Below are positions 32,534 to 39,975 of a stretch of 64,000 nt of DNA, in pieces. The notes under the pieces were generated by a model. That model searched no databases and was not told where the DNA came from. It was given only the letters and a program-made list of their open reading frames with translations. The position numbers and the translations under genes are program-made. Numbering within the stretch: the stretch's first letter is position 1; each line of letters starts with the position of its first letter. The stretch covers positions 62,001 through 126,000 of the IMG/VR virus record IMGVR_UViG_3300046810_000100; one strand, given 5' to 3'. The stretch is from a virus.

Positions 32534-33001
32534 ATCAACTTCAGTCAGAGATTGAAAGTTCTCTGAGAAATCGAATTTGCTTTTAATCGTCTCCGGAACA
32601 CACTTATCTGAAACGATCTTGGTGATGTCTTTCTGCACACTGTAGTAAGCAGAGAGAACGCCACCTTTATCCACCACACCCACGGTTACAAACTCGGGTG
32701 GCTCCGATACGTAGATCTCTCGGATCTCAGTCGACTCAGTAGTAGACAGAGTACGCGAAGTACCCATGTCATTACCTTGTCTAACTGTGGTGCGTTCTGG
32801 GCGCACGAGATCACTACCGTAAAGGATCGTGAAGGTATCGGTCTTTGGATCACGCATAACGAGTACACGTTTGTTCGCCGTAGTGCTGCAATCCAACAAC
32901 ACGTCTTCATGATGACCAGGGATCTCATCAGGAATATCGGCGAAGGCGTTGCTGAAAGAACCCAACAGATAAATCAACGCCAGAGAGAAGAACACTTTCA
33001 T
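32531..33001 (-). CDS. Secreted (periplasmic) hypothetical protein, 156 aa
   Basis: The N-terminus is a classic Sec signal peptide: Lys2, a hydrophobic core FFSLALIYLLGSF, and a cleavage site after residue 21 (NAFA|DIPDE). The mature protein has two Cys (near residues 37 and 133), which could form a disulfide. So this phage protein is probably exported to the host periplasm. Possible roles are superinfection exclusion, lysis control or envelope stress, but nothing in the sequence chooses between them. ATG 33001 has AAGGAG. It is a single gene between two terminators. Confidence 0.85.
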   Translation of the reverse strand: MKVFFSLALIYLLGSFSNAFADIPDEIPGHHEDVLLDCSTTANKRVLVMRDPKTDTFTILYGSDLVRPERTTVRQGNDMGTSRTLSTTESTEIREIYVSEPPEFVTVGVVDKGGVLSAYYSVQKDITKIVSDKCVPETIKSKFDFSENFQSLTEVD

Positions 33002-33039
33002 TTGAAGCTCCTTGGTCTTAAAGAGATAACGAGACTCCC

Positions 33040-33073
33040 CAAAAAATAAAGAGCAGAGGAAATCCCCCTGCTC
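33040..33073 (-). terminator. Intrinsic terminator
   Basis: On the minus strand GAGCAGGGGG pairs with CCTCTGCTC, followed by TTTATTTTTTGG. It ends the early 280-aa gene. Confidence 0.85.
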
Positions 33074-33088
33074 CTTACCTTGAGGTAA

Positions 33089-33931
33089 TTAGAACGTTGT
33101 TACGTTCTCTACGGTACCGCACGTCCATTTGGCAGTGCGAGCTTCGTCGTTGTACTTGGCAATACCATCAGCCAAGGTTACGCTCAGACGCTTTGGAGTG
33201 TGGATCACACCACCTACCGCACGGGTAGAGATGTGAGCAACACCTTGATCGTCCAGGTAAACTTCGTTCAACGAGAAGTAGTCATCGTGGATCAGGGCAA
33301 CTGGGATAGAAGAATCCCCTTTGTCCAGAGTAGCCACACCGCACAGTTGCAGTTTACCACCGTTACCACGGTGATCGTCGAGCACCAAACCGTTAACCGA
33401 TTTGACTGCTGCGACTACTGCTTCGAAGCCAGTGAGAACTCGAGTTTCCGAGGTCACTACTTCTGGTTGAACTTGCGTTGCAACCATTTCAGCAGCCTTC
33501 TCAGCCAGAACAGCACGTGCTTTGATACCTGCGTCGATCAGCTTGTTAACGTGCTTGCTGATGTTGTCTTGCGGGTAGTAAGTGCACACGATACCTTCCA
33601 GACCATCGGAAGTCAGTGCTGGCTCGCCGATGAAACCTTTCAGCGCGTTTGGTGCGTGCCAGGTCAGGATGAATGCCTGCTTGGCTTCTGGCTTCGGTGT
33701 GTAACGTTCGAATACCACAACGGTACCCAGAACAGTGCCCACCAGAACGATGCGACGTTCAGTGTCAGGGCAGATCGATTTAACTACGCGACCTTCAGGT
33801 ACGTAGCAATCAACAGCATGGTCAAAGTAACCAGTACCGTTTTTCCACTCAGGGTCGAATGGAATTTCGAAAGCGATGTTGGACAGCAGTTTAGCGAAAC
33901 GGTCAGCCATGAAAGAAGTAGTAGTAGTCAT
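33089..33931 (-). CDS. Early hypothetical protein, 280 aa
   Basis: This one-gene unit has an early promoter 50 bases upstream of ATG 33931 and a terminator behind it. The N-terminal half is strand-rich (RRIVLVGTVLGTVVVFERY). A helical, Ala-rich centre is followed by another beta half (GVIHTPKRLSVTLADG). There is no export signal or membrane span. Codon use is strongly biased to GC-ending forms, suggesting high early expression. The exact TATATTAC promoter makes it one of the most certain early genes here. It could be a host-takeover or anti-defence protein; no family is recognised. Confidence 0.87.
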   Translation of the reverse strand: MTTTTSFMADRFAKLLSNIAFEIPFDPEWKNGTGYFDHAVDCYVPEGRVVKSICPDTERRIVLVGTVLGTVVVFERYTPKPEAKQAFILTWHAPNALKGFIGEPALTSDGLEGIVCTYYPQDNISKHVNKLIDAGIKARAVLAEKAAEMVATQVQPEVVTSETRVLTGFEAVVAAVKSVNGLVLDDHRGNGGKLQLCGVATLDKGDSSIPVALIHDDYFSLNEVYLDDQGVAHISTRAVGGVIHTPKRLSVTLADGIAKYNDEARTAKWTCGTVENVTTF

Positions 33932-33978
33932 GAGGTATTGCTCCAGAGTGTGAAAGACATTGATTGTCTTTATCGTAC

Positions 33979-33997
33979 TGGTAATATAGACCTGAAA
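33979..33997 (-). promoter_or_regulatory. Early promoter element (exact consensus core)
   Basis: The minus strand reads TTTTCAGGTCTATATTACCAG. The core TATATTAC at 33981-33988 equals the published phiKZ early core as I remember it. It is 50 bases before the start of the 280-aa gene. Confidence 0.85.
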
Positions 33998-34016
33998 ACA
34001 AATGTATCTTAAATAT

Positions 34017-34050
34017 AACCCCTCCTAGCCTTTGCGGGCTAGGAGGGGTT
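34017..34050 (-). terminator. Hairpin terminator
   Basis: Perfect 14-base arms AACCCCTCCTAGCC and GGCTAGGAGGGGTT have a short loop. The T run on the minus strand is weak. It separates the 203-aa gene from the early promoter of the next unit. Confidence 0.8.
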
Positions 34051-34060
34051 ATAGTGTGGT

Positions 34061-34672
34061 TCACACAACTTTCTTGCGGTGGTCGCTACCGATGGTCAAC
34101 TCAAACACTTCCTTAACCGGTATGATACCTGTGCGCACGTACAGCATGAGGTGCGGAACATTGGCAGCATACTTGTTGTAACCGAGGTCAAAGTCATCAC
34201 GGGATCTAGCCTTCAAGTACCCATACTTCGTAACGTCACGAGGTAGGGTCTTAATCAACGCAATGAGACTGGCTTTATCAAAACCAATCTCGTGATACTT
34301 GCGCTGCATCTTGAGCTCCTCGACCTTCCACTTGGCCAAGATCTTGGGATCGTCATCTTCCCAATTGTGCTCTTCAGAGAACTTATCCAACAGCTCTGTC
34401 CGTCGATCACTCTCTACCATGCGGAAGTTGAACTCATCTTCCAGATCAGCTACCTCGACCACATGCTCGTAAATCACATGACCTTTAAACCAGAACGGAT
34501 GACCTTTATAAAAGATCTCCGGCATGAGCTTAGAAGGAATGGGATCGAAGAAGACTGAGATGTGATCCAAGTAATCGTCAGAGACCCGCATACCCGGAAG
34601 CATCGGAAGCCCTGTTACACGACGGCTTTGTAACTGATCGTAATGCGCACTGGAGTAATGGTAGAGTTTCAT
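34061..34672 (-). CDS. Hypothetical protein, 203 aa
   Basis: It begins MKLYHYSSAHYDQLQSRRV. 'LYHYS/T' followed by a short helix and a basic residue is the typical start of several ADP-ribosyltransferase-like phage and toxin proteins. However, I cannot find the later Glu or Ser-Thr-Ser motifs with confidence. The middle is charged and helical (EEHNWEDDDPKILAKWKVEELK). It is downstream of thymidylate kinase and a 61-aa gene in one minus-strand run. Treat the transferase idea as a hint only. Confidence 0.85.
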   Translation of the reverse strand: MKLYHYSSAHYDQLQSRRVTGLPMLPGMRVSDDYLDHISVFFDPIPSKLMPEIFYKGHPFWFKGHVIYEHVVEVADLEDEFNFRMVESDRRTELLDKFSEEHNWEDDDPKILAKWKVEELKMQRKYHEIGFDKASLIALIKTLPRDVTKYGYLKARSRDDFDLGYNKYAANVPHLMLYVRTGIIPVKEVFELTIGSDHRKKVV

Positions 34673-34680
34673 ATCACACC

Positions 34681-34866
34681 TTACTTGCGTACGGACAACG
34701 GCATACCGAACTCGTACTGCTTAGCGGGCTCAGAGTTCTTGACGAAGTCAGGGTTCTCTTTAAGCCCGTTAGGGTTGTACGGTGGACGTTCCGGAGGGGT
34801 CGTGGAATAGACCTTTCCGTATTGCTCCAAACGGAGCTTGTCGATCATTTCGTCTTCAGCAGACAT
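34681..34866 (-). CDS. Hypothetical protein, 61 aa
   Basis: This is a small hydrophilic protein rich in Pro and charged residues, with a central PPERPPYNPNG segment, probably largely unstructured. The ATG is at 34866, just after the thymidylate kinase stop (1-base gap), so translation is probably coupled to it. It may be a short partner peptide; nothing is recognised. Confidence 0.7.
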   Translation of the reverse strand: MSAEDEMIDKLRLEQYGKVYSTTPPERPPYNPNGLKENPDFVKNSEPAKQYEFGMPLSVRK

Positions 34867-34867
34867 T

Positions 34868-35590
34868 TTAAACCTCGGATGTATGTTTGATACTTACCGA
34901 GCCCCCAGGAAACGCATCTTGAATGACTTGTACACCTTTGGTGCTAGGTCGCTGGCGCATCAGATTCTTCAGCTCTTGCAGATACGGCAGGATCTGTGCG
35001 AACACTTGTTCCTGCGACTGCATAGCATCGATCACTCGATACTGTTCAGGGTACGTCGTCGACATGGTCAGATACATCGACCGTGCGTTCTTCAGCTTGG
35101 TCAGCTCTAAGTTATCGAACTGATCACTCGCCATCTCTTCTGGAGAGATACGTTGCAGGAAGACTTCTGGCTTACCGTCCAGCAAGAAGGTCATATCCGG
35201 GTTGATACCATGTGCCAACTGATGGATACCTTGCAACACACCCAGATCTACACCTAAGGCACCGCCCTGGAACGCGTAGGTGGTGTCTGCGAAACGATCG
35301 CACAGAACCACCTTACCAGCCCGCAACGCAGGCAGGATGACCTTCTGGACGTTCTCAGCGCGGGCTGCATTAAACAACAGCGCCTGAGTGATAGGTTCCA
35401 GTTTATCAGGATCACCCGGAATACCTTCGCGGCACAGCTTGCGCAGATATTCAGCTGCAAACGTGCCACCCGGTTCACGAGTACGAACGTAGTCCAAACC
35501 GCCATCTTTACAGAAGGCTTCGATCTTGTCCAAGACTGTGGACTTACCAGCCCCGCCAAGACCGTCAACAACAACAAATTTGCCCTTCAT
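34868..35590 (-). CDS. tmk: Thymidylate kinase
   Basis: dTMP kinase makes dTDP for DNA synthesis. This 240-residue protein has the P-loop GLGGAGKST (about 10-18), the substrate-binding TREPGG (about 37-42) and the DRF motif with the lid region (DRFADTTYAFQGGALGV, about 102-118). All are in the family order and at family spacing; bacterial Tmk is about 210 residues. The extra residues lie in the C-terminal part. It is in a run of small accessory genes and probably helps the phage raise the dTTP supply. ATG 35590 follows a short gap after the 76-aa gene. Confidence 0.95.
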   Translation of the reverse strand: MKGKFVVVDGLGGAGKSTVLDKIEAFCKDGGLDYVRTREPGGTFAAEYLRKLCREGIPGDPDKLEPITQALLFNAARAENVQKVILPALRAGKVVLCDRFADTTYAFQGGALGVDLGVLQGIHQLAHGINPDMTFLLDGKPEVFLQRISPEEMASDQFDNLELTKLKNARSMYLTMSTTYPEQYRVIDAMQSQEQVFAQILPYLQELKNLMRQRPSTKGVQVIQDAFPGGSVSIKHTSEV

Positions 35591-35600
35591 AACTGCTCCG

Positions 35601-35831
35601 TTATTTCGCCACGTAATCAGGCATGGGTTTCTTTAAGAAGTGCGCTTCAATAGCATCCTTCAGCCACGCTTCATGACCGGGTTCGCCGTGACGGATCTTT
35701 TCATACAACGCCGGGATTAGTCCCAACGTGGTGCTTAATTCTTCTGCGAGCACTGGACATTGCTTTTCTTTACAAACTGAGTGCAGTCGCATTTGCAGCT
35801 GTTCAATTTTAGACGCCAGTTCGATAGACAT
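35601..35831 (-). CDS. Hypothetical protein, 76 aa
   Basis: This small helical protein has two Cys in the first third (CKEKQCPVL) and one hydrophobic helix (LSTTLGLIPALYEKI). It is the gene directly before thymidylate kinase on the same strand. No export signal or known motif is seen, and the function is unknown. Confidence 0.78.
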   Translation of the reverse strand: MSIELASKIEQLQMRLHSVCKEKQCPVLAEELSTTLGLIPALYEKIRHGEPGHEAWLKDAIEAHFLKKPMPDYVAK

Positions 35832-35860
35832 TAGAAGGGCCTCATGGTTGTCCCATAGAG

Positions 35861-36232
35861 TTAGTTCCCGCTATGAACTGCCATCTCGTGAATGATGTGA
35901 TTACGAACACGTTCTTTCATCAGCTTAGGAATCAACCGCATCTCTTTGAGGATATCTTCCTCATTGAGGTAGCTGTCACCGTTCACCCCTTCTTTCGAGT
36001 AGGGACGGAACAACAGAGATTGCCCAGCATTACCCAGTTCAATCAACGGCTTACGACTACGCTTGAAGTTGTATACGTAGATATCCGGTGCGAAGTGTTT
36101 CCGTTCAACCAGAACAACAGTCAACTGCCCACAGACAAACACACCATCCACTCCACCATTGAAAGCACGTGTTGTTTGGTGGTACAGATCAGTAAGTTCT
36201 GTGGTTGGTTCTTTAATACGGTTACTGCTCAT
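35861..36232 (-). CDS. Hypothetical protein, 123 aa
   Basis: The N-terminal half is strand-rich (GVFVCGQLTVVLVERKHF). A helical basic second half (EEDILKEMRLIPKLMKERVRNH) follows. ATG 36232 has AGGA upstream, and a hairpin lies between it and the gene before. No family is recognised. Confidence 0.82.
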   Translation of the reverse strand: MSSNRIKEPTTELTDLYHQTTRAFNGGVDGVFVCGQLTVVLVERKHFAPDIYVYNFKRSRKPLIELGNAGQSLLFRPYSKEGVNGDSYLNEEDILKEMRLIPKLMKERVRNHIIHEMAVHSGN

Positions 36233-36249
36233 AGGAAAATCCTTTTAAC

Positions 36250-36290
36250 AAAAATGTAGCGGTAATAACCCTGCCCCCGAAGGAGCAGGG
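36250..36290 (-). terminator. Probable terminator
   Basis: On the minus strand CCCTGC pairs with GCAGGG around a short loop, with TTTTTG about 13 bases further on. It lies between the Nudix-like gene and the 123-aa gene. Confidence 0.7.
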
Positions 36291-36298
36291 CTGACCGG

Positions 36299-37141
36299 TT
36301 AGAAAGTGGTCGCTTCGGCAGAGGCTGCCTTGTCAACAGTTTCCAGGACGAAGTGTTCGATGATGTGCTTTTCCAGATCGTAGATCTGATCGAGGATCAT
36401 TTGCGACCATGGCTCGAACGCAACTTCGCCTGTGAAGACTGGATCGCTCAGCAGCTGATCTGCAGAAGCCCAGCACACCGCGTCGTTCATTTCTTCTTTC
36501 ATGTCGAAGCCGACAGCGTCAGCAGCATGAATAGCGTAAACCACGCCGAAGTGAATGGTGCCGACGTAACCTGGAAGTGGGCTGCTGTCCATCACGAAAC
36601 CGACTTTAGGGAAACCGTCGTTGTACAGCGGGTCGATAACCAGATCGGTAATGTCGCTACCGTTCTGATCCAGCAGAGTCACTTCTTCGCCGTATTCACG
36701 AGCGAAAGAATCTTCCATGGATTCGAACATGTCGACTGCTTGAGTCATCTCGAACTCACCACCACCCAGATCGAGTTGGTGGTACGACAGGTCGAGACCT
36801 TCGATGTGACCACCGGCGCCCAGAGAGAAGACAGATTGCAGCTCTTTGTTGGCGTTCTTCTTGTTGCGCTTGTAGACCAGGAACAGCAGACGCGGGGCTA
36901 CTGGGTTGGACCAGTCGATGCGGTAGGTCAGGCCGTACGCGATACCTTGGCGCAGCAGGTCGAACTTGGCGATCAGGGAACGCACAGCACCCATGACACC
37001 TTGATCCAGATCTTTCATGGCCTGATGGATAACATCCGGTGCCATCAGGGTGAACGCGTTGTCACGAACGATCTCAGCCAGAATGGCCGGGTGAACACCG
37101 TAAGTGGTTTCGGAATGTTTCGGAAGAGACTTCAGGATCAT
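36299..37141 (-). CDS. Nudix-like protein, 280 aa
   Basis: The ATG at 37141 begins MILKSLPKHSE. Upstream in-frame codons are not used because the gap to the previous gene falls there. Near residues 107-112 is GGHIEG. About 35 residues later is SFAREYGEEVTLL. Together they resemble the Nudix box GX5EX7REUXEEXGU with an insertion between its halves, a form seen in some phage and enterobacterial 'MutT-like phosphoesterase' proteins. It may hydrolyse a nucleoside diphosphate derivative or be a non-enzymatic relative. GC-ending codons suggest good expression. Fold likely, activity uncertain. Confidence 0.85.
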   Translation of the reverse strand: MILKSLPKHSETTYGVHPAILAEIVRDNAFTLMAPDVIHQAMKDLDQGVMGAVRSLIAKFDLLRQGIAYGLTYRIDWSNPVAPRLLFLVYKRNKKNANKELQSVFSLGAGGHIEGLDLSYHQLDLGGGEFEMTQAVDMFESMEDSFAREYGEEVTLLDQNGSDITDLVIDPLYNDGFPKVGFVMDSSPLPGYVGTIHFGVVYAIHAADAVGFDMKEEMNDAVCWASADQLLSDPVFTGEVAFEPWSQMILDQIYDLEKHIIEHFVLETVDKAASAEATTF

Positions 37142-37155
37142 TGTGTTGCTCCAGG

Positions 37156-38244
37156 TTAGTAACGTTTGTGTTGGTCGAGGCGGGCAATGCCGATGCAGTG
37201 TACTTCTTCCCACGGCTTGCCGAAATTGTAGAACATATGGATAACCCATCCCAGTGAAAGCTTATGAGTATCCGTTTCGAAGTTGAATGGAACGGTTTCC
37301 AAGTCGATCTTTGGTCGTCTTGGTTCATTCATCAACAAGGCAATCAAGGCGTCCCGAGCAGCATGCCCGTCGGTAGGGTACTCAGGATGCGCAGTACGAC
37401 GCCACACCACCCACGGGTTGTCGGTAGCGAGTTTGACCGGCGGACCGAATGGGCTCGGTTCATTATCTTCAGGCTGGTAGTGGTTACCAACAACTTTATT
37501 TCTTTCAAAACCATCTAACTCGGCAAGCAGTTCTTTGTAAGATCGTGGTTCAATCTGGGCGGTAAGGTTTTCTAACAAGTGCTTCAGGACATTCTCCAGC
37601 TCTTCCATACCGAACTTACTCGCGTCGGAGTAGATCTGTAGGTCTGGCTTGATGCTCGCCAACAACGAAGCGGTGTCTTGGAAGTGGTAAACTTCCAGCT
37701 TCTGAGCAACAGGGAATATCCGGACGTAAAACTGACCAACTGGCAAACACCCGTTCATTGGATTGAAGACATCCAACTCGACGAGCTTGTTAAACGTTTT
37801 CATCAGCTCAGCATCAGGTGATACAACATTAGCCGTCAGAGGCTCTGCTTCCTGATTCCGCTGAAGCTTTATCCACTCGTCTTTATCACGGACGAACAGA
37901 TCGTTCTCAGGGTGACCGGTAGGTAGACGCAACCGGCACTTCAAAGAGCGGTTGATCAGCACGGCCATGTTGTCACGGAACCGCGTGAGCGCGTCAATAA
38001 GGACGTCTTCTTCAAGACCCTGAGTGTGATAGATCTGTTCCCGGTTAGAGGCCTTGTAAGTGAACCAAGGACGCGAGGTGATCTCAGGGTATGCAACACT
38101 ACCCACCAAACGGCGAAGGCTAAGAGTGCGCTCATCAGACTTAACTGCGAACACAACACTCCCTACCAACTGCTCTGGAAAGTCGACATCAAAGATGCCC
38201 ATCTGTTCCAGTTCAGCCAAAAGCTTTTCTACTTCACTTTCCAT
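37156..38244 (-). CDS. Hypothetical protein, 362 aa
   Basis: ATG 38244 has AAGGAG and overlaps the upstream gene by 11 bases. The N-terminal helix is acidic and amphipathic (EVEKLLAELEQMG). The centre is mixed alpha/beta (QFYVRIFPVAQKLEVYHF), and the last third contains PEYPTDGHAARDALIALLM. No catalytic motif, membrane span or known domain is recognised. Transcription continues into the Nudix-like gene. Confidence 0.85.
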   Translation of the reverse strand: MESEVEKLLAELEQMGIFDVDFPEQLVGSVVFAVKSDERTLSLRRLVGSVAYPEITSRPWFTYKASNREQIYHTQGLEEDVLIDALTRFRDNMAVLINRSLKCRLRLPTGHPENDLFVRDKDEWIKLQRNQEAEPLTANVVSPDAELMKTFNKLVELDVFNPMNGCLPVGQFYVRIFPVAQKLEVYHFQDTASLLASIKPDLQIYSDASKFGMEELENVLKHLLENLTAQIEPRSYKELLAELDGFERNKVVGNHYQPEDNEPSPFGPPVKLATDNPWVVWRRTAHPEYPTDGHAARDALIALLMNEPRRPKIDLETVPFNFETDTHKLSLGWVIHMFYNFGKPWEEVHCIGIARLDQHKRY

Positions 38245-38563
38245 CTTGATGCTCCTTCACAATAATCGCTTCAGCCGCTTCTAAGACGGCTACAAATTTG
38301 TTCATCCACATATCTGTACGAGGAGTACCTGTCCAAGACGTACAACGCGGATAAAACCTGGCGACCTGTATATAGACCTCTTTACCGGGTTTATCGATGT
38401 GATCTGTCTTCATCCAGATACCCGCTCTCTTTAACTTACTGTCAAAGAGAACTTTAAAATCTTCCGTTCCGTGACGTACTGCATACTGGCGCTTTGGTAT
38501 ATTGACTACGCCGGCGTCAGCCATCCGCTTAAAGAGGTTGTCAATTTGAATAACGATGGACAT
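38234..38563 (-). CDS. Hypothetical protein, 109 aa
   Basis: This small basic protein has a strand-rich centre (FKVLFDSKLKRAGIWMKTD), a single Cys, and a helical C-terminus (MNKFVAVLEAAEAIIVKEH). It overlaps the next gene by 11 bases, so the pair is coupled. A terminator lies upstream at 38583-38622. No family is recognised. Confidence 0.8.
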   Translation of the reverse strand: MSIVIQIDNLFKRMADAGVVNIPKRQYAVRHGTEDFKVLFDSKLKRAGIWMKTDHIDKPGKEVYIQVARFYPRCTSWTGTPRTDMWMNKFVAVLEAAEAIIVKEHQDGK

Positions 38564-38582
38564 AGGGCACCGACGAAAAATG

Positions 38583-38622
38583 AAAATGCGCTATAAAGCG
38601 AAGCTAAGGATTTCTCCTTAGC
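38583..38622 (-). terminator. Intrinsic terminator
   Basis: On the minus strand GCTAAGGA-GAAA-TCCTTAGC forms a stem-loop, followed by a T-containing AT-rich stretch. It ends the 114-aa gene. Confidence 0.75.
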
Positions 38623-38629
38623 CCCACAA

Positions 38630-38974
38630 TCAACCTGCTGTGGCTACCTTGTCGATGTTCAGAATCACATCGTTCAAAATATCTACAGCGAATGCTTCGC
38701 CGATGGTCTGATCGTCACCGTAGATTTCCTCGGTGCCGTCGATACTCATCTTGGCAATGTACAACAGACCAACAGGAAGAACACGATAGATCAACACGTG
38801 CTCAACAGTACGCTCGATCTGGAAACGCCCGCCATCCGGTTGACCATCTTCGATCTTGATCACAGCGAACGGTTTGTTACGTTCCGTCATCAGGTCATTA
38901 AACGTCTTAACAGCAGCGCGTAATTCAACTGCGTCGTAACCAGCGTATTTACCATCTTCCAAAATAACAGGCAT
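38630..38974 (-). CDS. Hypothetical protein, 114 aa
   Basis: ATG 38974 has AGGA upstream. The protein is a mix of short helices and strands (LIYRVLPVGLLYIAKM), acidic, with no Cys. Codon use is strongly GC-ending, suggesting good expression. Its leader contains a 7-base stem GGATGAC/GTCATCC at 38991-39020. No family is recognised. Confidence 0.82.
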   Translation of the reverse strand: MPVILEDGKYAGYDAVELRAAVKTFNDLMTERNKPFAVIKIEDGQPDGGRFQIERTVEHVLIYRVLPVGLLYIAKMSIDGTEEIYGDDQTIGEAFAVDILNDVILNIDKVATAG

Positions 38975-39046
38975 AACGAGATCCTCATAGGGATGACCAA
39001 GGATTGCTCCTCAGTCATCCATTATTCCTAAGGTATTTTCAGATTG

Positions 39047-39376
39047 TCAGATCGCGTCCGATTGAGTCAACTCAGAAAGTCGCCTGAGTGTATCGAGGAT
39101 AACGTCAATAGTGAGACGTTTTTCCAGGAACCCCTTGCTGGCGTAAGTATAAACGTAACGGATAAACGTCATACAAGAGGCCATTGGTCTTTCCGACGTA
39201 TTGAAGTCATAAATCGAAATGGTGTGTCCAACACCTGAACCTTTAACAACAACGTGAAAGTCACCTACGTGAAACACGGTAGCTTTATCAGCATTGCGCC
39301 AGATACTTGTGGCGATCTTCTTTGTGAGGAAAGTCACTTCTTCTGGCACTTTGTGGATAACTTCTACATATGGCAT
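39047..39376 (-). CDS. Hypothetical protein, 109 aa
   Basis: The ATG at 39376 was chosen over an in-frame GTG three codons earlier because AGGAG lies 8 bases before the ATG. The protein is mostly beta in the middle (KATVFHVGDFHVVVKGSGVG) with a helical C-terminus. No membrane span or known motif is seen. It follows the early 146-aa gene in the same direction, so read-through from that promoter is likely. Confidence 0.8.
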   Translation of the reverse strand: MPYVEVIHKVPEEVTFLTKKIATSIWRNADKATVFHVGDFHVVVKGSGVGHTISIYDFNTSERPMASCMTFIRYVYTYASKGFLEKRLTIDVILDTLRRLSELTQSDAI

Positions 39377-39409
39377 ACGGGCCACTCCTGTTTAATATTG
39401 CTTTGTAAA

Positions 39410-39850
39410 TTAACCGAACAGTTTAGCGGCCAGATCGGCGCTTGCGTCGCGCTGCTCAGTCAACCAGCTGGTTTGCTCTTCGCTGTGAACGTAGTCGATA
39501 GCGGTGCTGCTGATGCCCCACAGGAAGTCGTCGCCGACTTGCTGTTGTAGGTGGTGCTGGGAGTTAACGGTGAAGCCGCCGAAGTCCAGGGTGCCGTCAA
39601 CAGTGGTCAACTTGTTGTTGTCAGCGAACTGAGTACGGGCGATTTCAGCTACGGCCGTTTCAGCTTGGGCGGACAGTTGGTTGATCACGCTGACGTGGGA
39701 CTGCATCGATTCCGCAGTAACACCTTCTGGCAGTTCCAACTTCGACGCATCGAAAGTAACGTGGTTGGTCGCCTTGTCGTAGTTGCTGTTATCGACCAGA
39801 GACTTAACGCCAGCGTTCATGAAATCGGTGTAAGAGTTGTTCAAGCTCAT
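39410..39850 (-). CDS. Early hypothetical protein, 146 aa
   Basis: ATG 39850 was chosen for its AAGAGG site; the longer frame back to 39910 would run into the leader of the early promoter. The protein is acidic and soluble with a Gln/Ala-rich helical middle (QLSAQAETAVAEIA) and a C-terminal helix. Codon bias is strong, so early and abundant expression is likely. An exact TATATTAC early element sits 95 bases upstream, and the leader contains a CAGAC/GTCTG hairpin. No family is recognised. Confidence 0.87.
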   Translation of the reverse strand: MSLNNSYTDFMNAGVKSLVDNSNYDKATNHVTFDASKLELPEGVTAESMQSHVSVINQLSAQAETAVAEIARTQFADNNKLTTVDGTLDFGGFTVNSQHHLQQQVGDDFLWGISSTAIDYVHSEEQTSWLTEQRDASADLAAKLFG

Positions 39851-39942
39851 TGTAAAAAACCTCTTGGGTGCCATTAGGAAAGGGGGAGAGAAAGAGAAGG
39901 TGTTAGTCACGTTCCCCCAGACGTTAGTCTGTCTCTTCCCCT

Positions 39943-39960
39943 AAGTAATATAGACCTGAA
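39943..39960 (-). promoter_or_regulatory. Early promoter element (exact consensus core)
   Basis: The minus strand reads TTTCAGGTCTATATTACTT, with core TATATTAC at 39945-39952. It is almost identical over 16 bases to the element at 33981-33988. Confidence 0.85.
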
Positions 39961-39975
39961 ATCTTTTTACGCTTG

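Noticed and set aside
38991-39050. Possible seventh early promoter upstream of the 114-aa gene (minus strand CTGAAAATACCTTAGGAATAATGG)
   Set aside because: It shares scattered bases with the family but lacks both the CAG-CCTA block and the YATTAC core. The nearby GGATGAC/GTCATCC stem has no T run, so it was not called as a terminator either.
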